The position numbers and the translations under genes were made by a program. Positions 24,676-34,278 of a DNA stretch of 64,000 nucleotides are shown piece by piece (the first letter of the stretch is position 1; the number at the start of each line of letters is the position of its first letter). The notes under the pieces are model-generated. The model did not search any database and was not told the origin of the DNA. It worked only from the letters and a program-made list of their open reading frames with translations. This DNA is from Desulfovibrionaceae bacterium (GTDB taxonomy: Bacteria; Desulfobacterota; Desulfovibrionia; Desulfovibrionales; Desulfovibrionaceae), in assembly GCA_015709205.1 (NCBI GenBank), contig JACCQO010000002.1:1-64000 (forward strand), read 5' to 3'.

Positions 24676-26412
24676 ATGGCGACCATCACCGTCACGGACC
24701 ACGCGGGCCGCACCTTTGCGGTGGCGGCGAACGCGGGCTTGACCCTGGCCCAGGCCGTGTACCTGGCCACGGACCCGCCGCCGCTGTGCTCCGGCCTGGG
24801 GCGCTGCGGCCTGTGCCGCATGCGCGTGCTGGCCGGTCCCGGGGGCGCGGCCGCGCCCGCGCCCACGCCGGAGGACGCGCGGATCCTCGGCCCCGGGGAA
24901 CTGGCCGAGGGCTGGCGGCTGGGCTGCCGCCACCGGGCGGAGCCGGGCATGGCCGTGCAGTTGCCGCCGCCCGTGCGTCGGGCCATGGGCCCGGGCGCGC
25001 TCCCCGCCGCTCAGGCCCCCGCCGCTCAAGCCCCCGCCGCTCCGGCCGCCTCACCCGCGCCGCAGGCTTCCGCTGCGCTCGCCCTGGCCGTGGACCTGGG
25101 CACCACCACGGTGCACTGGGCCGCGCTGGATCCGTCGCAGGACGGCGCGGAGGTCGCCTCGGGCGCGTTCCTCAACCCGCAGATGGGCGCGGGCAGCGAG
25201 GTCATGTCCCGGCTGGCCTTTGCCCAGGCGCACGGCGCGGACGGGCTGCGCCGCCCGGTGCTGGACCGGTTGCGCGCCGTGGTCGCGGAGCTGGCCGCCG
25301 CGCGCGGGGCGGCGGTGCGCGAGCTGTGCGTGGCCGGGAACCCGGCCATGGTCCACCTGCTGCTCGGCCTGCCCGTGGATGCCCTGGCCCACGCGCCCTA
25401 CGGCCTGGCCACGCGCGGCGGCGACGTCGGGGCCCTGCCGGATTTGCCGCCGGTGTACGCGGCCCCGCTCCTGGCCCCCTTCGTGGGCGGCGACCTTTCC
25501 GCCGGGTTGGCCTGGGCCCTGCGCGGCGACGAGCCGCCGAAATTTCCCTTCCTGCTCGCGGACATGGGCACCAACGGCGAGTTCGTCCTGGCCCTGTCCG
25601 AGGACGAGATCTGGTGCGCCAGCGTGGCGTTGGGCCCGGCCTTGGAGGGCATCGGCCTGACCTTCGGCGCGGTGGCGGGCGCGGGCGCGGTCGCGTCCTT
25701 CGGCCTTGCGCCCACGGGGCTGTTCGCGCGGCTGGTGGAGGAGGGCGGGGCGGCGTCCTGCGCGCCCGGCGCGACCTGTGCGCCTGGCGCGCCCCCCGCA
25801 TCGTGCGCCTGCCCGTCGTGCGCGCCGGGCCCGCAAGCGCCGTCCGGACCCGCGCCCACGGCCATCACCGGCGCGGGCTACCTCTCGCTGGTGGCCGCGC
25901 TGCTGCGCGCGGGCGTGCTGGACGAGCGCGGCGCGTTCCGCGCGGCGGACGACCCGGCCCTGCCGCCCCTGGCGCGCAGGCTGGCCGCCCAGGTGCGGGA
26001 GGCCGCGGGCGAGCGGCGGCTGGCCCTGCCCGGCGGGCTGTACCTCACGGGCGCGGACGTGGAGGAGATTCTCAAGGTCAAGGCGGCCTGCAACGTGGCC
26101 TTCGTGCGTTTGCTGGAGGCGGCGGGCGCGGCCCCGACCGATCTGGCCGAGGTGCTCCTGGCCGGGGCCCTGGGCGCGCACGCCGTGCCCGAGGACCTGG
26201 CGGCCCTGGGGTTCTTCCCCCCGGGGTTGGCCCGGCGCGTGCGCGTGGTGGGCAACGCCTCCCTGGCCGGGGCGCGGCTGCTGCTGCACCGCCCGGAACT
26301 GCGCGCGCCCCTGGAGGGTGCGGCCCGCGCGGCGCGGGTCGTGGAACTGGCGGGCGACGCGGCCTTCAACCGGCGTTTCATCGACGCCATGGTGTTCACC
26401 CATGTCCAATGA
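24676..26412 (+). CDS. Ferredoxin/ASKHA (DUF4445) corrinoid-activation-type protein
   Basis: A 578-residue protein. Residues 1-95 are a plant-type ferredoxin domain with a [2Fe-2S] site (CSGLGRCGLC plus the later GCRH cysteine). From residue 137 an ASKHA/DUF4445 domain follows: AVDLGTTTVHWA, FLNPQMGAGSEVMSRL, AGNPAMVHLL, ADMGTNGEFVLA, LGPALEGIG, and a C-terminal LYLTGADVEEILKVKAA. Such proteins reductively activate corrinoid proteins in methyl-transfer systems. An unusual Cys/Ala/Pro insertion (CAPGATCAPGAPPASCACPSC region, near residue 360-380) interrupts the second domain. No Shine-Dalgarno. It overlaps the next gene by 11 bases. Confidence 0.86.
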   Translation: MATITVTDHAGRTFAVAANAGLTLAQAVYLATDPPPLCSGLGRCGLCRMRVLAGPGGAAAPAPTPEDARILGPGELAEGWRLGCRHRAEPGMAVQLPPPVRRAMGPGALPAAQAPAAQAPAAPAASPAPQASAALALAVDLGTTTVHWAALDPSQDGAEVASGAFLNPQMGAGSEVMSRLAFAQAHGADGLRRPVLDRLRAVVAELAAARGAAVRELCVAGNPAMVHLLLGLPVDALAHAPYGLATRGGDVGALPDLPPVYAAPLLAPFVGGDLSAGLAWALRGDEPPKFPFLLADMGTNGEFVLALSEDEIWCASVALGPALEGIGLTFGAVAGAGAVASFGLAPTGLFARLVEEGGAASCAPGATCAPGAPPASCACPSCAPGPQAPSGPAPTAITGAGYLSLVAALLRAGVLDERGAFRAADDPALPPLARRLAAQVREAAGERRLALPGGLYLTGADVEEILKVKAACNVAFVRLLEAAGAAPTDLAEVLLAGALGAHAVPEDLAALGFFPPGLARRVRVVGNASLAGARLLLHRPELRAPLEGAARAARVVELAGDAAFNRRFIDAMVFTHVQ

Positions 26413-28207
26413 TTCCTCTTTCGGCGGCCCGAGCGGTGGTTCTTTTGGCGGTTCTTCCGGCGGCGGGGCATACCCCCTGCCCGGGACCCCGCAGCGGCGC
26501 TTCTCGCCCCTGTCGCGGCCCGTGCTTCTCCCCCTGATCGAGCCCGTGGCCCAGGGGCTGGCGCTCTATCCCGACGTGCTCGCGGGCGTGCTGCCCCTGT
26601 CGGCCAAGCACCGGCGGCTGCTGCCCGACGGCATCCGCGACCTTTCCCAGTGTCTGACCAGCGAGCGTTCGGGGCTGGACCCCGGCTATCTGCGCTCGGC
26701 CGGCGCGCGCGCCGCGTACCTCTCCTTCTTCCTGCCCTGGAATCTCTTCCGCCTCAGCCGGCTCCTGCCCGGGCTGGACCTGGAGCTGCGCCCGGGCGAC
26801 CGCGTGGCGGACATCGGCTGCGGGCCGTTGACCCTGGCCCAGGCCCTGTGGCTGGCGCGGCCGGACCTGCGCGAGGTGGAACTGGAGTTCTGGTGCGTGG
26901 ACCGCGAGAAGAAGCTCGTGACCATGGGCATGGACCTGCTCCGCGCCCTGGCCGAGGCCACGGGGAACGGTGCCCCGCCCTGGCGCGTGCACCTGGTGCA
27001 CGAGCCCCTGGAAAAGGGGCTCGGCGCGCTGCCGCGCGGGCTCAGGCTGGTGGCCGCGATCAACGTGCTCAACGAGGTGCGTTTCGGCCGCTCCGCGCCG
27101 CTCGCCGAACAGCTCGGCGAGTTGGTGGAGCGCATGGCCGCGCCGCTTGCGCCCGGCGGGACGCTGCTCTTCGTGGAGCCGGGCACCCGGCTGGGCGGCA
27201 AGCTCGCGGCCCTGGCCCGGGAGAGCGCGGTGGAACTGGGGTTTGCGGCCCTGGCCCCGTGCACGCACTCCAAGGGTTGTCCCATGCTCGCGCCCCGGGC
27301 CACGTCCTGGTGCCACTTCGCCATGGAGACCTTCGACGCCCCGGCCTGGCTCAAGGCCCTGTCGCGCCACGCCGGACTGGCCAAGGAGCGCGCGGCCCTG
27401 AGTTTCGCGCATCTCGCGGCCCCGGCGGACGGGGAGGGCGGGGCGGCCCCGGCGGATGCCCCGGCCGAGCCCGGGGCGCAGGCCGACGAGGTGGGCCGCG
27501 TGGTTTCCGACGCCTTTCCCGTGCCCGGGCGCGAGCGCGGGCGCTACGTGTGCACGCCGCGCGGGCTGGCCGTGGTCTACGGCGATCCCCCGGGCGGCGG
27601 CGACCCGGCGGGCGCGCGCGCGCTGCTGCTCCGCCCGGCGGACGCGGGGCGCGACGCCAAGAGCGGGCTGCCCGTGGCGCTCTGGGGCGCGCCGGACCGC
27701 ATGGCGCGCGGCCGCGCGCCCTCGGGCGGCCTGGGCCCGCGCCCGGGCCATGCCTACGGGGCCGATGTCCGCCAGGACGATTGGCGCCCGGGCGACGATC
27801 GCCCGAGCGAGGCCCGTGACCGCGAGGGGGCGCACCCTGCGCAGGGGCGCGGCTCCAGCCCGCAGCGGTCGGGCCAGGCCGGGCGTGAGCGGAACGGGCG
27901 CGGCCAGGGCGGGCGCGGGCCGGGCGGCGGCAAGTCCGGCAGGCCCGTCTCCGGTAAGCCCGACTCCGGTAAGCCCGATCCCGGCAAGGCGGGCGCGGGC
28001 AAGCCCTATCCCGGCAAGCCGGACCCCGGCAGGCCCGGGCCGGGCGCATCCGAATCCGGCTCCTCCGGCAAGCCCGGCAAGCCTGCGGCCCAGCGGCGCA
28101 AAAAGCCGGTGGGCCCCAAAAAGGGCGGGCCCAAGGGCGGGCCAAAGACCGGGCCCAAAAAGGGCGGCGGCGGCTCCGGCGGTGGTTCCGGCGGAGGTCG
28201 GGCGTGA
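26402..28207 (+). CDS. Rsm22/METTL17-like methyltransferase with Fe-S motif and disordered tail
   Basis: A 601-residue protein. Residues 125-330 hold the Rsm22-type SAM fold ([34 protein letters not shown]). Four cysteines, C287, C293, C304 and C384 ([18 protein letters not shown]), match the [4Fe-4S] ligands known for Rsm22/METTL17, the mitochondrial small-subunit assembly factor. A target in 16S rRNA or ribosome assembly is therefore likely but inferred. Residues 1-25 are Gly/Ser-rich. Residues 430-601 are a basic, disordered tail with GKP-D/Y-P/S repeats ending in [12 protein letters not shown]. It overlaps lipB by 4 bases. Confidence 0.85.
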   Translation: MSNDSSFGGPSGGSFGGSSGGGAYPLPGTPQRRFSPLSRPVLLPLIEPVAQGLALYPDVLAGVLPLSAKHRRLLPDGIRDLSQCLTSERSGLDPGYLRSAGARAAYLSFFLPWNLFRLSRLLPGLDLELRPGDRVADIGCGPLTLAQALWLARPDLREVELEFWCVDREKKLVTMGMDLLRALAEATGNGAPPWRVHLVHEPLEKGLGALPRGLRLVAAINVLNEVRFGRSAPLAEQLGELVERMAAPLAPGGTLLFVEPGTRLGGKLAALARESAVELGFAALAPCTHSKGCPMLAPRATSWCHFAMETFDAPAWLKALSRHAGLAKERAALSFAHLAAPADGEGGAAPADAPAEPGAQADEVGRVVSDAFPVPGRERGRYVCTPRGLAVVYGDPPGGGDPAGARALLLRPADAGRDAKSGLPVALWGAPDRMARGRAPSGGLGPRPGHAYGADVRQDDWRPGDDRPSEARDREGAHPAQGRGSSPQRSGQAGRERNGRGQGGRGPGGGKSGRPVSGKPDSGKPDPGKAGAGKPYPGKPDPGRPGPGASESGSSGKPGKPAAQRRKKPVGPKKGGPKGGPKTGPKKGGGGSGGGSGGGRA

Positions 28208-28827
28208 TCGTCGAGGACCTGGGCCTGATCCGCTACGCCGACGCCGTGGCCGTGCAGGAACGGCGCGTGGCCGAGGTGGCCGACGGGGCCGAGAACACGC
28301 TCTTCCTGCTCGAGCATGCGCCCGTGATCACCCTGGGCCGCAACGCCGGGGACCAGCACCTGCACGCCAGCCCGGAGTTCCTGGCCTCCCGGGGCATCGA
28401 CCTAGTCCGCTCGGCGCGCGGCGGGGACATCACCTGCCACTTCCCGGGCCAGCTCGTGGCCTATCCCGTGTTCCGCATCGCGGGCCGCCCCGGCGGACTG
28501 CACGGCTTCTTCCACGATCTGGAGGAGGTCGTCATCGTCTCCCTGGCCGAGGTCGGCGTGACGGCGGGCCGCTGGGAGGGCCGCCCGGGCGTGTGGATCG
28601 GCACGCGCAAGATCGCCTCCATCGGCATCGCGGTGCGCAAATGGACCACCTGGCACGGCCTGGCCCTGAACGTGGGCGCGAACCTGGACCTTTTTTCGCT
28701 GATAACCCTGTGCGGCCTGGGCGACGCGGAGCCGACCTCCGTGCACCGCGAGCTGGGCCGCGACGACCCGAGCATGGGGGAGATGAAGGATGTCCTCACC
28801 CGGAACTTCCGGCGAATCTTCGCCTAG
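28204..28827 (+). CDS. lipB: Octanoyltransferase LipB
   Basis: A 207-residue enzyme that moves octanoyl groups from acyl carrier protein to lipoyl domains, the first step of de novo lipoate synthesis. Motifs: [33 protein letters not shown] (with the RGG and HGPGQ-like site), [17 protein letters not shown] with the catalytic Lys, and TLCGL with the catalytic Cys. GTG start overlapping the previous stop (GTGA). Directly followed by lipA. GatA/GatC and Fe-S genes elsewhere are not part of this unit. Confidence 0.95.
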   Translation: MIVEDLGLIRYADAVAVQERRVAEVADGAENTLFLLEHAPVITLGRNAGDQHLHASPEFLASRGIDLVRSARGGDITCHFPGQLVAYPVFRIAGRPGGLHGFFHDLEEVVIVSLAEVGVTAGRWEGRPGVWIGTRKIASIGIAVRKWTTWHGLALNVGANLDLFSLITLCGLGDAEPTSVHRELGRDDPSMGEMKDVLTRNFRRIFA

Positions 28828-29731
28828 GCCCCTGCGCATTCCGGCCTGGCTGCGCGTCAAACTGCCCTCGGACCCGGCCTTTGCCGCCACCTGCGCCCTG
28901 GTGCGGGAAAAGGGGCTGCACACCGTGTGCTCCAGCGCCAGGTGCCCGAACATCTGGGAGTGCTACCAGCGGCGCACGGCCACGTTCCTGATTCTGGGCA
29001 ACACCTGCACGCGCAACTGCGCCTTCTGCAACATCGAGCCCGCCGCGCTTCCCCTGGCCGCGCCGGACGCCGACGAGCCGCGCCGCGTGGCCGAGGCCTC
29101 GGCCGAGCTGGGCCTCAAGCACGTGGTCGTGACCTCGGTCACGCGCGACGACCTGCCGGACGGCGGGGCCGCGCACTTCGCGGCGACCGTGCGCGCGGTG
29201 CGCGCGGCGCTGCCCACGGCCACGGTGGAGGTGCTCATCCCGGATTTCCAGGGCGACGAGCGCGCCCTGGGCGTGGTCCTGGAGGCCGCGCCCGACGTGA
29301 TCAACCACAACGTGGAGACCGTGCCGGACCTCTACCCCGCGATCCGGCCCCAGGCCGGGTACGCGCGCAGCCTGGAACTGCTCGCCCGCGTGCGCGCGGC
29401 CGGGGCCGTGGCCAAGAGCGGGCTGATGGTCGGCCTGGGCGAGACGGACTCCCAGACCATGGACGTGGTCCGCGACCTGGCGCGCACGGGCTGCTCCATC
29501 GTCACCGTGGGCCAGTACATGCGCCCCTCGCTCAAGCACCCCCCCGTGGCCCGCTACGTGCCGCCGCCGTTCTTCGACGAGTACGCGGCCTGCGGCCGGA
29601 CCCACGGCATCCCCTACGTGTTCAGCGCGCCTCTGGTGCGCAGCTCCTACATGGCCGGGGCGGTGCTCGAACGGCTCAAGGACGGGCAGGCCCCGAGCGG
29701 AGCGGGTCCGGAGGGCGGAGCGGGCGCGTAG
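28790..29731 (+). CDS. lipA: Lipoyl synthase LipA
   Basis: A 313-residue radical SAM enzyme that inserts two sulfurs into octanoyl-protein. Auxiliary cluster: [12 protein letters not shown]. Radical SAM cluster: CTRNCAFC, after LILGNT. The C-terminal serine ligand lies in RSSYMAG. The start at 28,790 overlaps lipB by 38 bases, so the two are translationally coupled. The C-terminus ends in a short Gly/Ala/Pro stretch. A bidirectional terminator follows. Confidence 0.96.
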   Translation: MSSPGTSGESSPRPLRIPAWLRVKLPSDPAFAATCALVREKGLHTVCSSARCPNIWECYQRRTATFLILGNTCTRNCAFCNIEPAALPLAAPDADEPRRVAEASAELGLKHVVVTSVTRDDLPDGGAAHFAATVRAVRAALPTATVEVLIPDFQGDERALGVVLEAAPDVINHNVETVPDLYPAIRPQAGYARSLELLARVRAAGAVAKSGLMVGLGETDSQTMDVVRDLARTGCSIVTVGQYMRPSLKHPPVARYVPPPFFDEYAACGRTHGIPYVFSAPLVRSSYMAGAVLERLKDGQAPSGAGPEGGAGA

Positions 29732-29798
29732 CCCGGCGGCCTTCGGCATCGGGCCCGGAGGCGGGCGCTCCCGCAGGGGCGCCCGGCCCCCTGCCGCC

Positions 29799-29833
29799 AA
29801 ACGAAAAGCCCCCGCGAAGGGGCTTTTCGTTTT
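29799..29833. terminator. Bidirectional terminator, lipA / cyclic-nucleotide-binding gene
   Basis: AAACGAAAAGCCCC pairs with GGGGCTTTTCGTTT across CGCGAA; the plus strand continues into T4. The next 50 bases are AT-rich. It serves the two convergent genes. Confidence 0.85.
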
Positions 29834-29902
29834 AAGAATATATTGATATATAACATCTTTTGACTATTTCACTCGAATCATCCTGAGGGCCGCTCGGCCG
29901 CT

Positions 29903-30400
29903 CTATCCGCCGTGCTTCAGCCGCTCCAGCTCGGCCTTGACCTCGGAGAGCTCCTGGTCCATGAGCCGCAGCCGCTCGGAGAGCACCTCGGCGATGAAGC
30001 GGTAGAGCACGGCGAAGAACGCGGGCTTGTCCGCTTCGCCCACGCGGTCCACGATGGAGCCGTCCAGGGCCAGACACATGACCGGGGTCTCGGCCACCAC
30101 CGTGGCCGAGCGCTCGGCCCCGTCCACCACGCTCATCTCCCCGAACATCTCGCCGTAGCGCGAAAGCACGCTGAGCGGCTTGCCGCCCTTGATCACGCGC
30201 ACCGAGCCCTTGAGCAGGAAGTACATCCAGCAGTCCAGCGCTCCCTCCTGCATGATCGTTTCCCCAGCGTCGTACTTGCGCAGCTTGCTCAGGTTCAGCA
30301 TCTTCAGGAGGTTGGAATCCTCGAAGGCCTCCAGGGCGGGCAGGGTCCTGAGCTGGCCGAGCATGTCGTGCTTGTCCGTGAGGTAGGGGGTCTCCTTCAT
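29903..30400 (-). CDS. Cyclic nucleotide-binding domain protein without DNA-binding domain
   Basis: A 165-residue protein with one cNMP-binding beta-roll: YDAGETIMQEGALDCWMYFLLKGSVRV (begins near residue 43), then RYGEMFGEMSVVDGAERSATVVAE, the phosphate-binding cassette with its Glu and Arg. The C-terminal 35 residues are a coiled coil (LMDQELSEVKAELERL) in place of the Crp helix-turn-helix, so it is not a typical transcription factor. AAAGGAG precedes the ATG at 30,400. It lies downstream of recJ with a 21-bp inverted repeat between them. Partner unknown. Confidence 0.85.
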   Translation of the reverse strand: MKETPYLTDKHDMLGQLRTLPALEAFEDSNLLKMLNLSKLRKYDAGETIMQEGALDCWMYFLLKGSVRVIKGGKPLSVLSRYGEMFGEMSVVDGAERSATVVAETPVMCLALDGSIVDRVGEADKPAFFAVLYRFIAEVLSERLRLMDQELSEVKAELERLKHGG

Positions 30401-30452
30401 GGCTGCTCCTTTGGGCGATTCGGTCGTGACGCTTCGGGGTCGGGCGATGGTC

Positions 30453-30506
30453 GGGCCGGTTCGGGGCCGCCGCAGTGCCCGCACGGCGGCGGCCCCGAAC
30501 CGGCCC
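30453..30506 (-). terminator. 21-bp inverted repeat between recJ and the cNMP-binding gene
   Basis: GGGCCGGTTCGGGGCCGCCGC and its exact complement enclose 12 bases. There is no T-run, so it may be an attenuator, a processing site or a partial terminator that separates recJ expression from the downstream gene. Confidence concerns the structure being a terminator-like element; the structure itself is certain. Confidence 0.45.
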
Positions 30507-30530
30507 GGCCAGTGTAGCACGAACGTGCGC

Positions 30531-32429
30531 TCAGGGCAGCTTTTTCTGCGTTGCGCCGCCGGTTGCGCCGGTCGTATCGGTCGTACTGGCCGCGCCGGGC
30601 GCGCCGGGCGTGCACGCGGCTTCGATGGCCGTGCCCGGCGCGTTCCAGTCGCGCACGTTGAGTTCGATGGTCGCCGCGCCGTTGTAGCGGTCGATGCGCG
30701 GGGTGAAGGCGAAGCGCAAGCTCGCGCCCGCCACGCGCGGGCCCAGTTCCTCGGCCATGCGCCAGGCCTTGGCGCGCAGGGTGCGGTTGGAAGCGTCCTC
30801 GCGCAGGTCCAGCGAGACGTGGTTCTTGCCGAACACGCGGCGCGAGGCCACGCGCACCTCGGGCGAGGCGAAGACCGGCTCGGGGTTGCCCATGCCGAAG
30901 GGCTGCATGGATTCGATCTCCTTGAGCAGGGTGAAGTCCACGTCGGCAAAGGGCAGTTCCGCGTCCACCTTGAGGCAGGCCGAGAGCGTTTCCCCGCCCG
31001 TCTGCGCGGCCACGGCCGTGGAAAAGCGTTCGCGCAGCGCGTCGAGCCCGGCCGGTTTCATGGAGAACCCGGCGGCCTGGCGGTGCCCGCCGAAGCGCAG
31101 GAAGAGGTCCGCGCACCCGGCCAGGGCCGCGTGCAGGTCCACCTCCGGGATGGAGCGGCCCGAGCCCTTGAGCACCCCGTCCTCCTCGCAGACGATCAGC
31201 GTCGGGCGGTAGTGCGCCTCGACCACGCGCGAGGCCACGATGCCGATGACGCCCTGGTGCCAGTGCGGCGCGAAGAGCACCAGCCCGTGGCGGCCCTGGG
31301 CGGCCTCGGTCCCGGCCTGGGCCTGGGCCTGCTCCAGGATCTCCTCCTCGGTGCGGCGGCGCTCGGCGTTCATGGCGTCCAGTTCGGCGGCCAGGGGCCG
31401 CGCCGCGGTCACGTCCGAGGCCAGGAGCAGGTCCAGGGCCGTCTGCGCCGCGCCCAGGCGGCCCGCGGCGTTGATGCGCGGGGCCAGCCCGAAGGCCACC
31501 TGGCCCGCGCCCAGCTCGGCCGTGGGCGCGTAGCCCGCGGCCTCCTTGAGCGCCGCGATGCCCGGGCGGCGGCCCTCGGCGATGAGCAGCAGCCCGTTCT
31601 TGGTCAGGATGCGGTTCTGGCCCGTGAGCGGCACCACGTCGGCGATGGTGCCCAGGGCCACGAGGTCCAGGTAGTCGCGGATGTCCACAGGCGCGCCGGG
31701 CAGCATGCGGTTGAGCGCGGCGGCCAGCAGGAAGGCCACGCCCACCCCGGCCAGGTCCGCGCCCGCGCACGCGCCCAGGCGCGGGTCGCACACGGCGTGC
31801 GCCTCGGGCAGGCTTTCGCCGGGCAGGTGGTGGTCCGTGACCACCACGCCGAGGCCCAGCTCCCGGGCGCGGGCCACGGGCGCGTGGTCCGCGATGCCGC
31901 AGTCCACGGTGATCAGCAGCCCGGCCCCGCGCGCGGCCAGCTCCTCCACGCCCTCCACGTTCATGCCGTAGCCGTGCTCCAGCCGGTTGGGCAGGTAGTA
32001 CAGGGGTGAGAAACCGCGCGCGCGCAGAAAGTGCGCGAGCAGCGCCGTGGCGGTCACGCCGTCCACATCGTAGTCGCCCCAGATGGCGGGCGTGCGGCCT
32101 GCGGACAACGCCTCGGCCACGACCTCGGCGGCCGTTGTCAGGCCGGGCAGGTCCTCCAGCGGGGCGAGGTGCTTGAGGCCGGGATTGAGGTAGACGTCCA
32201 TGGCCTCAGGCGAGCGCAGCCCGCGTCGCCACAGGAGGCGCGCGAGCAGCGGCGATATGGCCAGGTTGTCGGCCCACCGCTCGGCCGTGCGCTCGTCGGC
32301 CATACGTACATCGGCCATAGATCCGTCAGGTTGGCGGGCGTTCGATGGGGCGGGAGCGCGGCTGTTCGCAGCGTCCGCGTCGCAGGCGGCCGTGCCGGTC
32401 CTGGTGCGCAAAATCCAGCGTTTGGGCAT
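30531..32429 (-). CDS. recJ: Single-strand DNA exonuclease RecJ
   Basis: A 632-residue 5'-3' exonuclease of DNA repair and recombination. The N-terminal KRWILR is typical. DHH-family metal sites: WGDYDVDGVTATALL, VTVDCGIADH, VVTDHHLPG. The DHHA1 motif is RFGGHRQAAGFSM. The C-terminal OB-like domain is present, then an Ala/Thr/Gly tail of about 25 residues. The ribosome site is weak, but the conserved N-terminus fixes the start. It ends the long mnmA-to-recJ series. Confidence 0.94.
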   Translation of the reverse strand: MPKRWILRTRTGTAACDADAANSRAPAPSNARQPDGSMADVRMADERTAERWADNLAISPLLARLLWRRGLRSPEAMDVYLNPGLKHLAPLEDLPGLTTAAEVVAEALSAGRTPAIWGDYDVDGVTATALLAHFLRARGFSPLYYLPNRLEHGYGMNVEGVEELAARGAGLLITVDCGIADHAPVARARELGLGVVVTDHHLPGESLPEAHAVCDPRLGACAGADLAGVGVAFLLAAALNRMLPGAPVDIRDYLDLVALGTIADVVPLTGQNRILTKNGLLLIAEGRRPGIAALKEAAGYAPTAELGAGQVAFGLAPRINAAGRLGAAQTALDLLLASDVTAARPLAAELDAMNAERRRTEEEILEQAQAQAGTEAAQGRHGLVLFAPHWHQGVIGIVASRVVEAHYRPTLIVCEEDGVLKGSGRSIPEVDLHAALAGCADLFLRFGGHRQAAGFSMKPAGLDALRERFSTAVAAQTGGETLSACLKVDAELPFADVDFTLLKEIESMQPFGMGNPEPVFASPEVRVASRRVFGKNHVSLDLREDASNRTLRAKAWRMAEELGPRVAGASLRFAFTPRIDRYNGAATIELNVRDWNAPGTAIEAACTPGAPGAASTTDTTGATGGATQKKLP

Positions 32430-32529
32430 GGTGAGAAGCTATCCTTGTCGTCGGCAGCGAGGCCGGGCATGGGCCCGGTGCGGTGTGGTCCGGCGGTGCG
32501 GCGTCCCGCGATCGGACGCGGGGCGCGGG

Positions 32530-33390
32530 TCAGTCGATGACCGCCAGGAACTGGAAAAGGGTCTCGTCCGAGAGGACCTCCTCGGCCTTGGCGCCCAGGT
32601 CCTCGACGTCGAAGCCCATTTGCGCGGCCAGCGGCTCCCAGCCGGAGGACGAGGGGTGTTCGGGGTCCGCGTGCCGGTGGGCCAGGATGTCGGCCGTGCA
32701 GATCACCGAGGCCTGCAGGGCGTGGCCCGGGCTCAGGGCGGGCGCGTGGTGCCAGATGATCGGCTCGGTCAGCTCCGCGGGCAGGTCCCACGCGCCGAGG
32801 ACCATGCCGCCCACCAGGCCGTGCTCGATGCCCCAGTACCCTTCCTCGGCCTGGGACGCGGCCAGGACGCCCTTTTCGGCCAGGGCCAGGATGGCCTCCT
32901 GGTCGGCCGGGCGGTTGATGGCCGCCACCAGCTTGCCGAAATCGTGCAGCAGCCCGCTGGTGAAGAGGATGTCCGGGTCCGCGCCGTCCACCTGGCGGGC
33001 CAGCAACCGGCAGACAACGGCCGTGCAGAGCTGGTGCGCCCAATATTCCTCCAGCGCGAAGCCGCGCGGCATGGGCACGCCCGAGGTCAGCGACTGCACG
33101 CCGAGCAGGAGCACCAGGCTGCGGATTTCCTTGATGCCGAGCAGGCTCACGGCGCGCGAGAGCGAGGCCACGCGCGCCTGCAGCCCGTAGAAGGCGGAAT
33201 TGGCCAGGGCCAGGATCTTGGCCGTCAGCCCCTGGTCGCGGCCGATCACCTCGGCGATGTCGTCCACCGTGGCCAGGGACTCCTCGCGCGTCATGGCGAA
33301 GAGGTCGCGCAGCAGGGTGGGCGGGTAGGGGAGTTCCGGCCGGTAGCGGGCGGCCTCCTCCAGAAAACGCTGGCCGTGGAGTTGGTTCAT
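32530..33390 (-). CDS. HDOD domain protein
   Basis: A 286-residue protein formed by an HDOD domain, a relative of HD phosphohydrolases found in signalling proteins. Features: PYPPTLLRDLF, VIGRDQGLTAKILALANSAFYG, SLSRAVSLLGIKEIRSLVL, and an HD-like LHDFGKL near residue 150. Metal-binding residues typical of active HD enzymes are only partly present. AGGAGG precedes the ATG. It lies 9 bases after the TPR gene, in the same operon as recJ. The role is unknown; related proteins act in stress or cyclic-nucleotide signalling. Confidence 0.88.
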   Translation of the reverse strand: MNQLHGQRFLEEAARYRPELPYPPTLLRDLFAMTREESLATVDDIAEVIGRDQGLTAKILALANSAFYGLQARVASLSRAVSLLGIKEIRSLVLLLGVQSLTSGVPMPRGFALEEYWAHQLCTAVVCRLLARQVDGADPDILFTSGLLHDFGKLVAAINRPADQEAILALAEKGVLAASQAEEGYWGIEHGLVGGMVLGAWDLPAELTEPIIWHHAPALSPGHALQASVICTADILAHRHADPEHPSSSGWEPLAAQMGFDVEDLGAKAEEVLSDETLFQFLAVID

Positions 33391-33399
33391 GGGCGCCTC

Positions 33400-34188
33400 C
33401 TAGCCGAGGTGTCCCTTTTTCTTGAGCCAGTCCATGAACTGCCTGGCCGCCTCGAGCTCGGGGTTGAGCTCCAGGGCCTTTTCCAGGTGCTCGCGGGTCT
33501 TGGCCATGTCCTTCTTCTCGAACCAGGCGCGGGCCATGTTGTAGTGCAGGTTCTCGTCGCTGCCGGAAAGCTCCAGGGCGCGCTTGTAGTATTCCACGGC
33601 CTGGTCGCACATCTTGTTCTTGCGCAGCTGGATGCCGAAGTCGTTGAAGAGGTGCTTGTGTTCCTGCTCGAAGGCCGCGTCCAGCTTGACCAAGCGCTTG
33701 AAGATGTCGTCGGCCTTGTTGGCTTGGCCGCGATCCAGGTAGGTCAGCCCCAGGCCGAAGTTGGCCTTGACGTTCTCCTCGTCCACCTGGAGCACGTTCT
33801 TGTACTCGAATTCCGCGGAGAACTGCTCGCCGCGCTGGCGGTGCTGGTCCGCGCGGGTGATCGTCTCGCCCAGCTCCTTCATCTTCGGAAAGACCGTGGA
33901 GACGTAGAATTCCGGCTCGGGCGAGAACTTTTCGAGCATCTCGTCCTTGGGGATGACCTTTTTGGGACCGGAGGGCACGTAGTTGACGTTCAGCGGCTGC
34001 ATGGAGACCTCGCCGGAGTCCAGCTCCTCGGCGAACCAGTACATCTTCTGAATGGTCTTGCGCATGGTCGTGCCCGTGCCCACCTTGGACACGACCTGCG
34101 TGGAAAAGACGCCCTTGATCTTTTCCCGGCCCGCTTCGTGCGCGTGGCCGTTTTCCTTGTGCTGCTGCGTGCTCATAGCTTCCGCCAT
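33400..34188 (-). CDS. Tetratricopeptide-repeat protein
   Basis: A 262-residue cytoplasmic protein. Residues 1-115 are unlike anything I recognise by name (KIKGVFSTQVVSKVGTG, TIQKMYWFAEE). Residues 120-255 hold about four TPR units, the best being NLHYNMARAWFEKKDMAKTREHLEKALELNP. No signal peptide. An alternative start is ATG at 34,176. The order TPR-HDOD-recJ is tight. TPRs suggest protein-protein contacts, perhaps with the adjacent HDOD protein (inference). Confidence 0.85.
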   Translation of the reverse strand: MAEAMSTQQHKENGHAHEAGREKIKGVFSTQVVSKVGTGTTMRKTIQKMYWFAEELDSGEVSMQPLNVNYVPSGPKKVIPKDEMLEKFSPEPEFYVSTVFPKMKELGETITRADQHRQRGEQFSAEFEYKNVLQVDEENVKANFGLGLTYLDRGQANKADDIFKRLVKLDAAFEQEHKHLFNDFGIQLRKNKMCDQAVEYYKRALELSGSDENLHYNMARAWFEKKDMAKTREHLEKALELNPELEAARQFMDWLKKKGHLG

Positions 34189-34278
34189 GCGTCCCCCTGG
34201 TCCTTCCCCGCGTGTGCCTTTTCTCCCCGCTCGCGTCCCGCGCCTCCGCCCGGCCGGCCTCCCGAGCCGACCGTTCGG

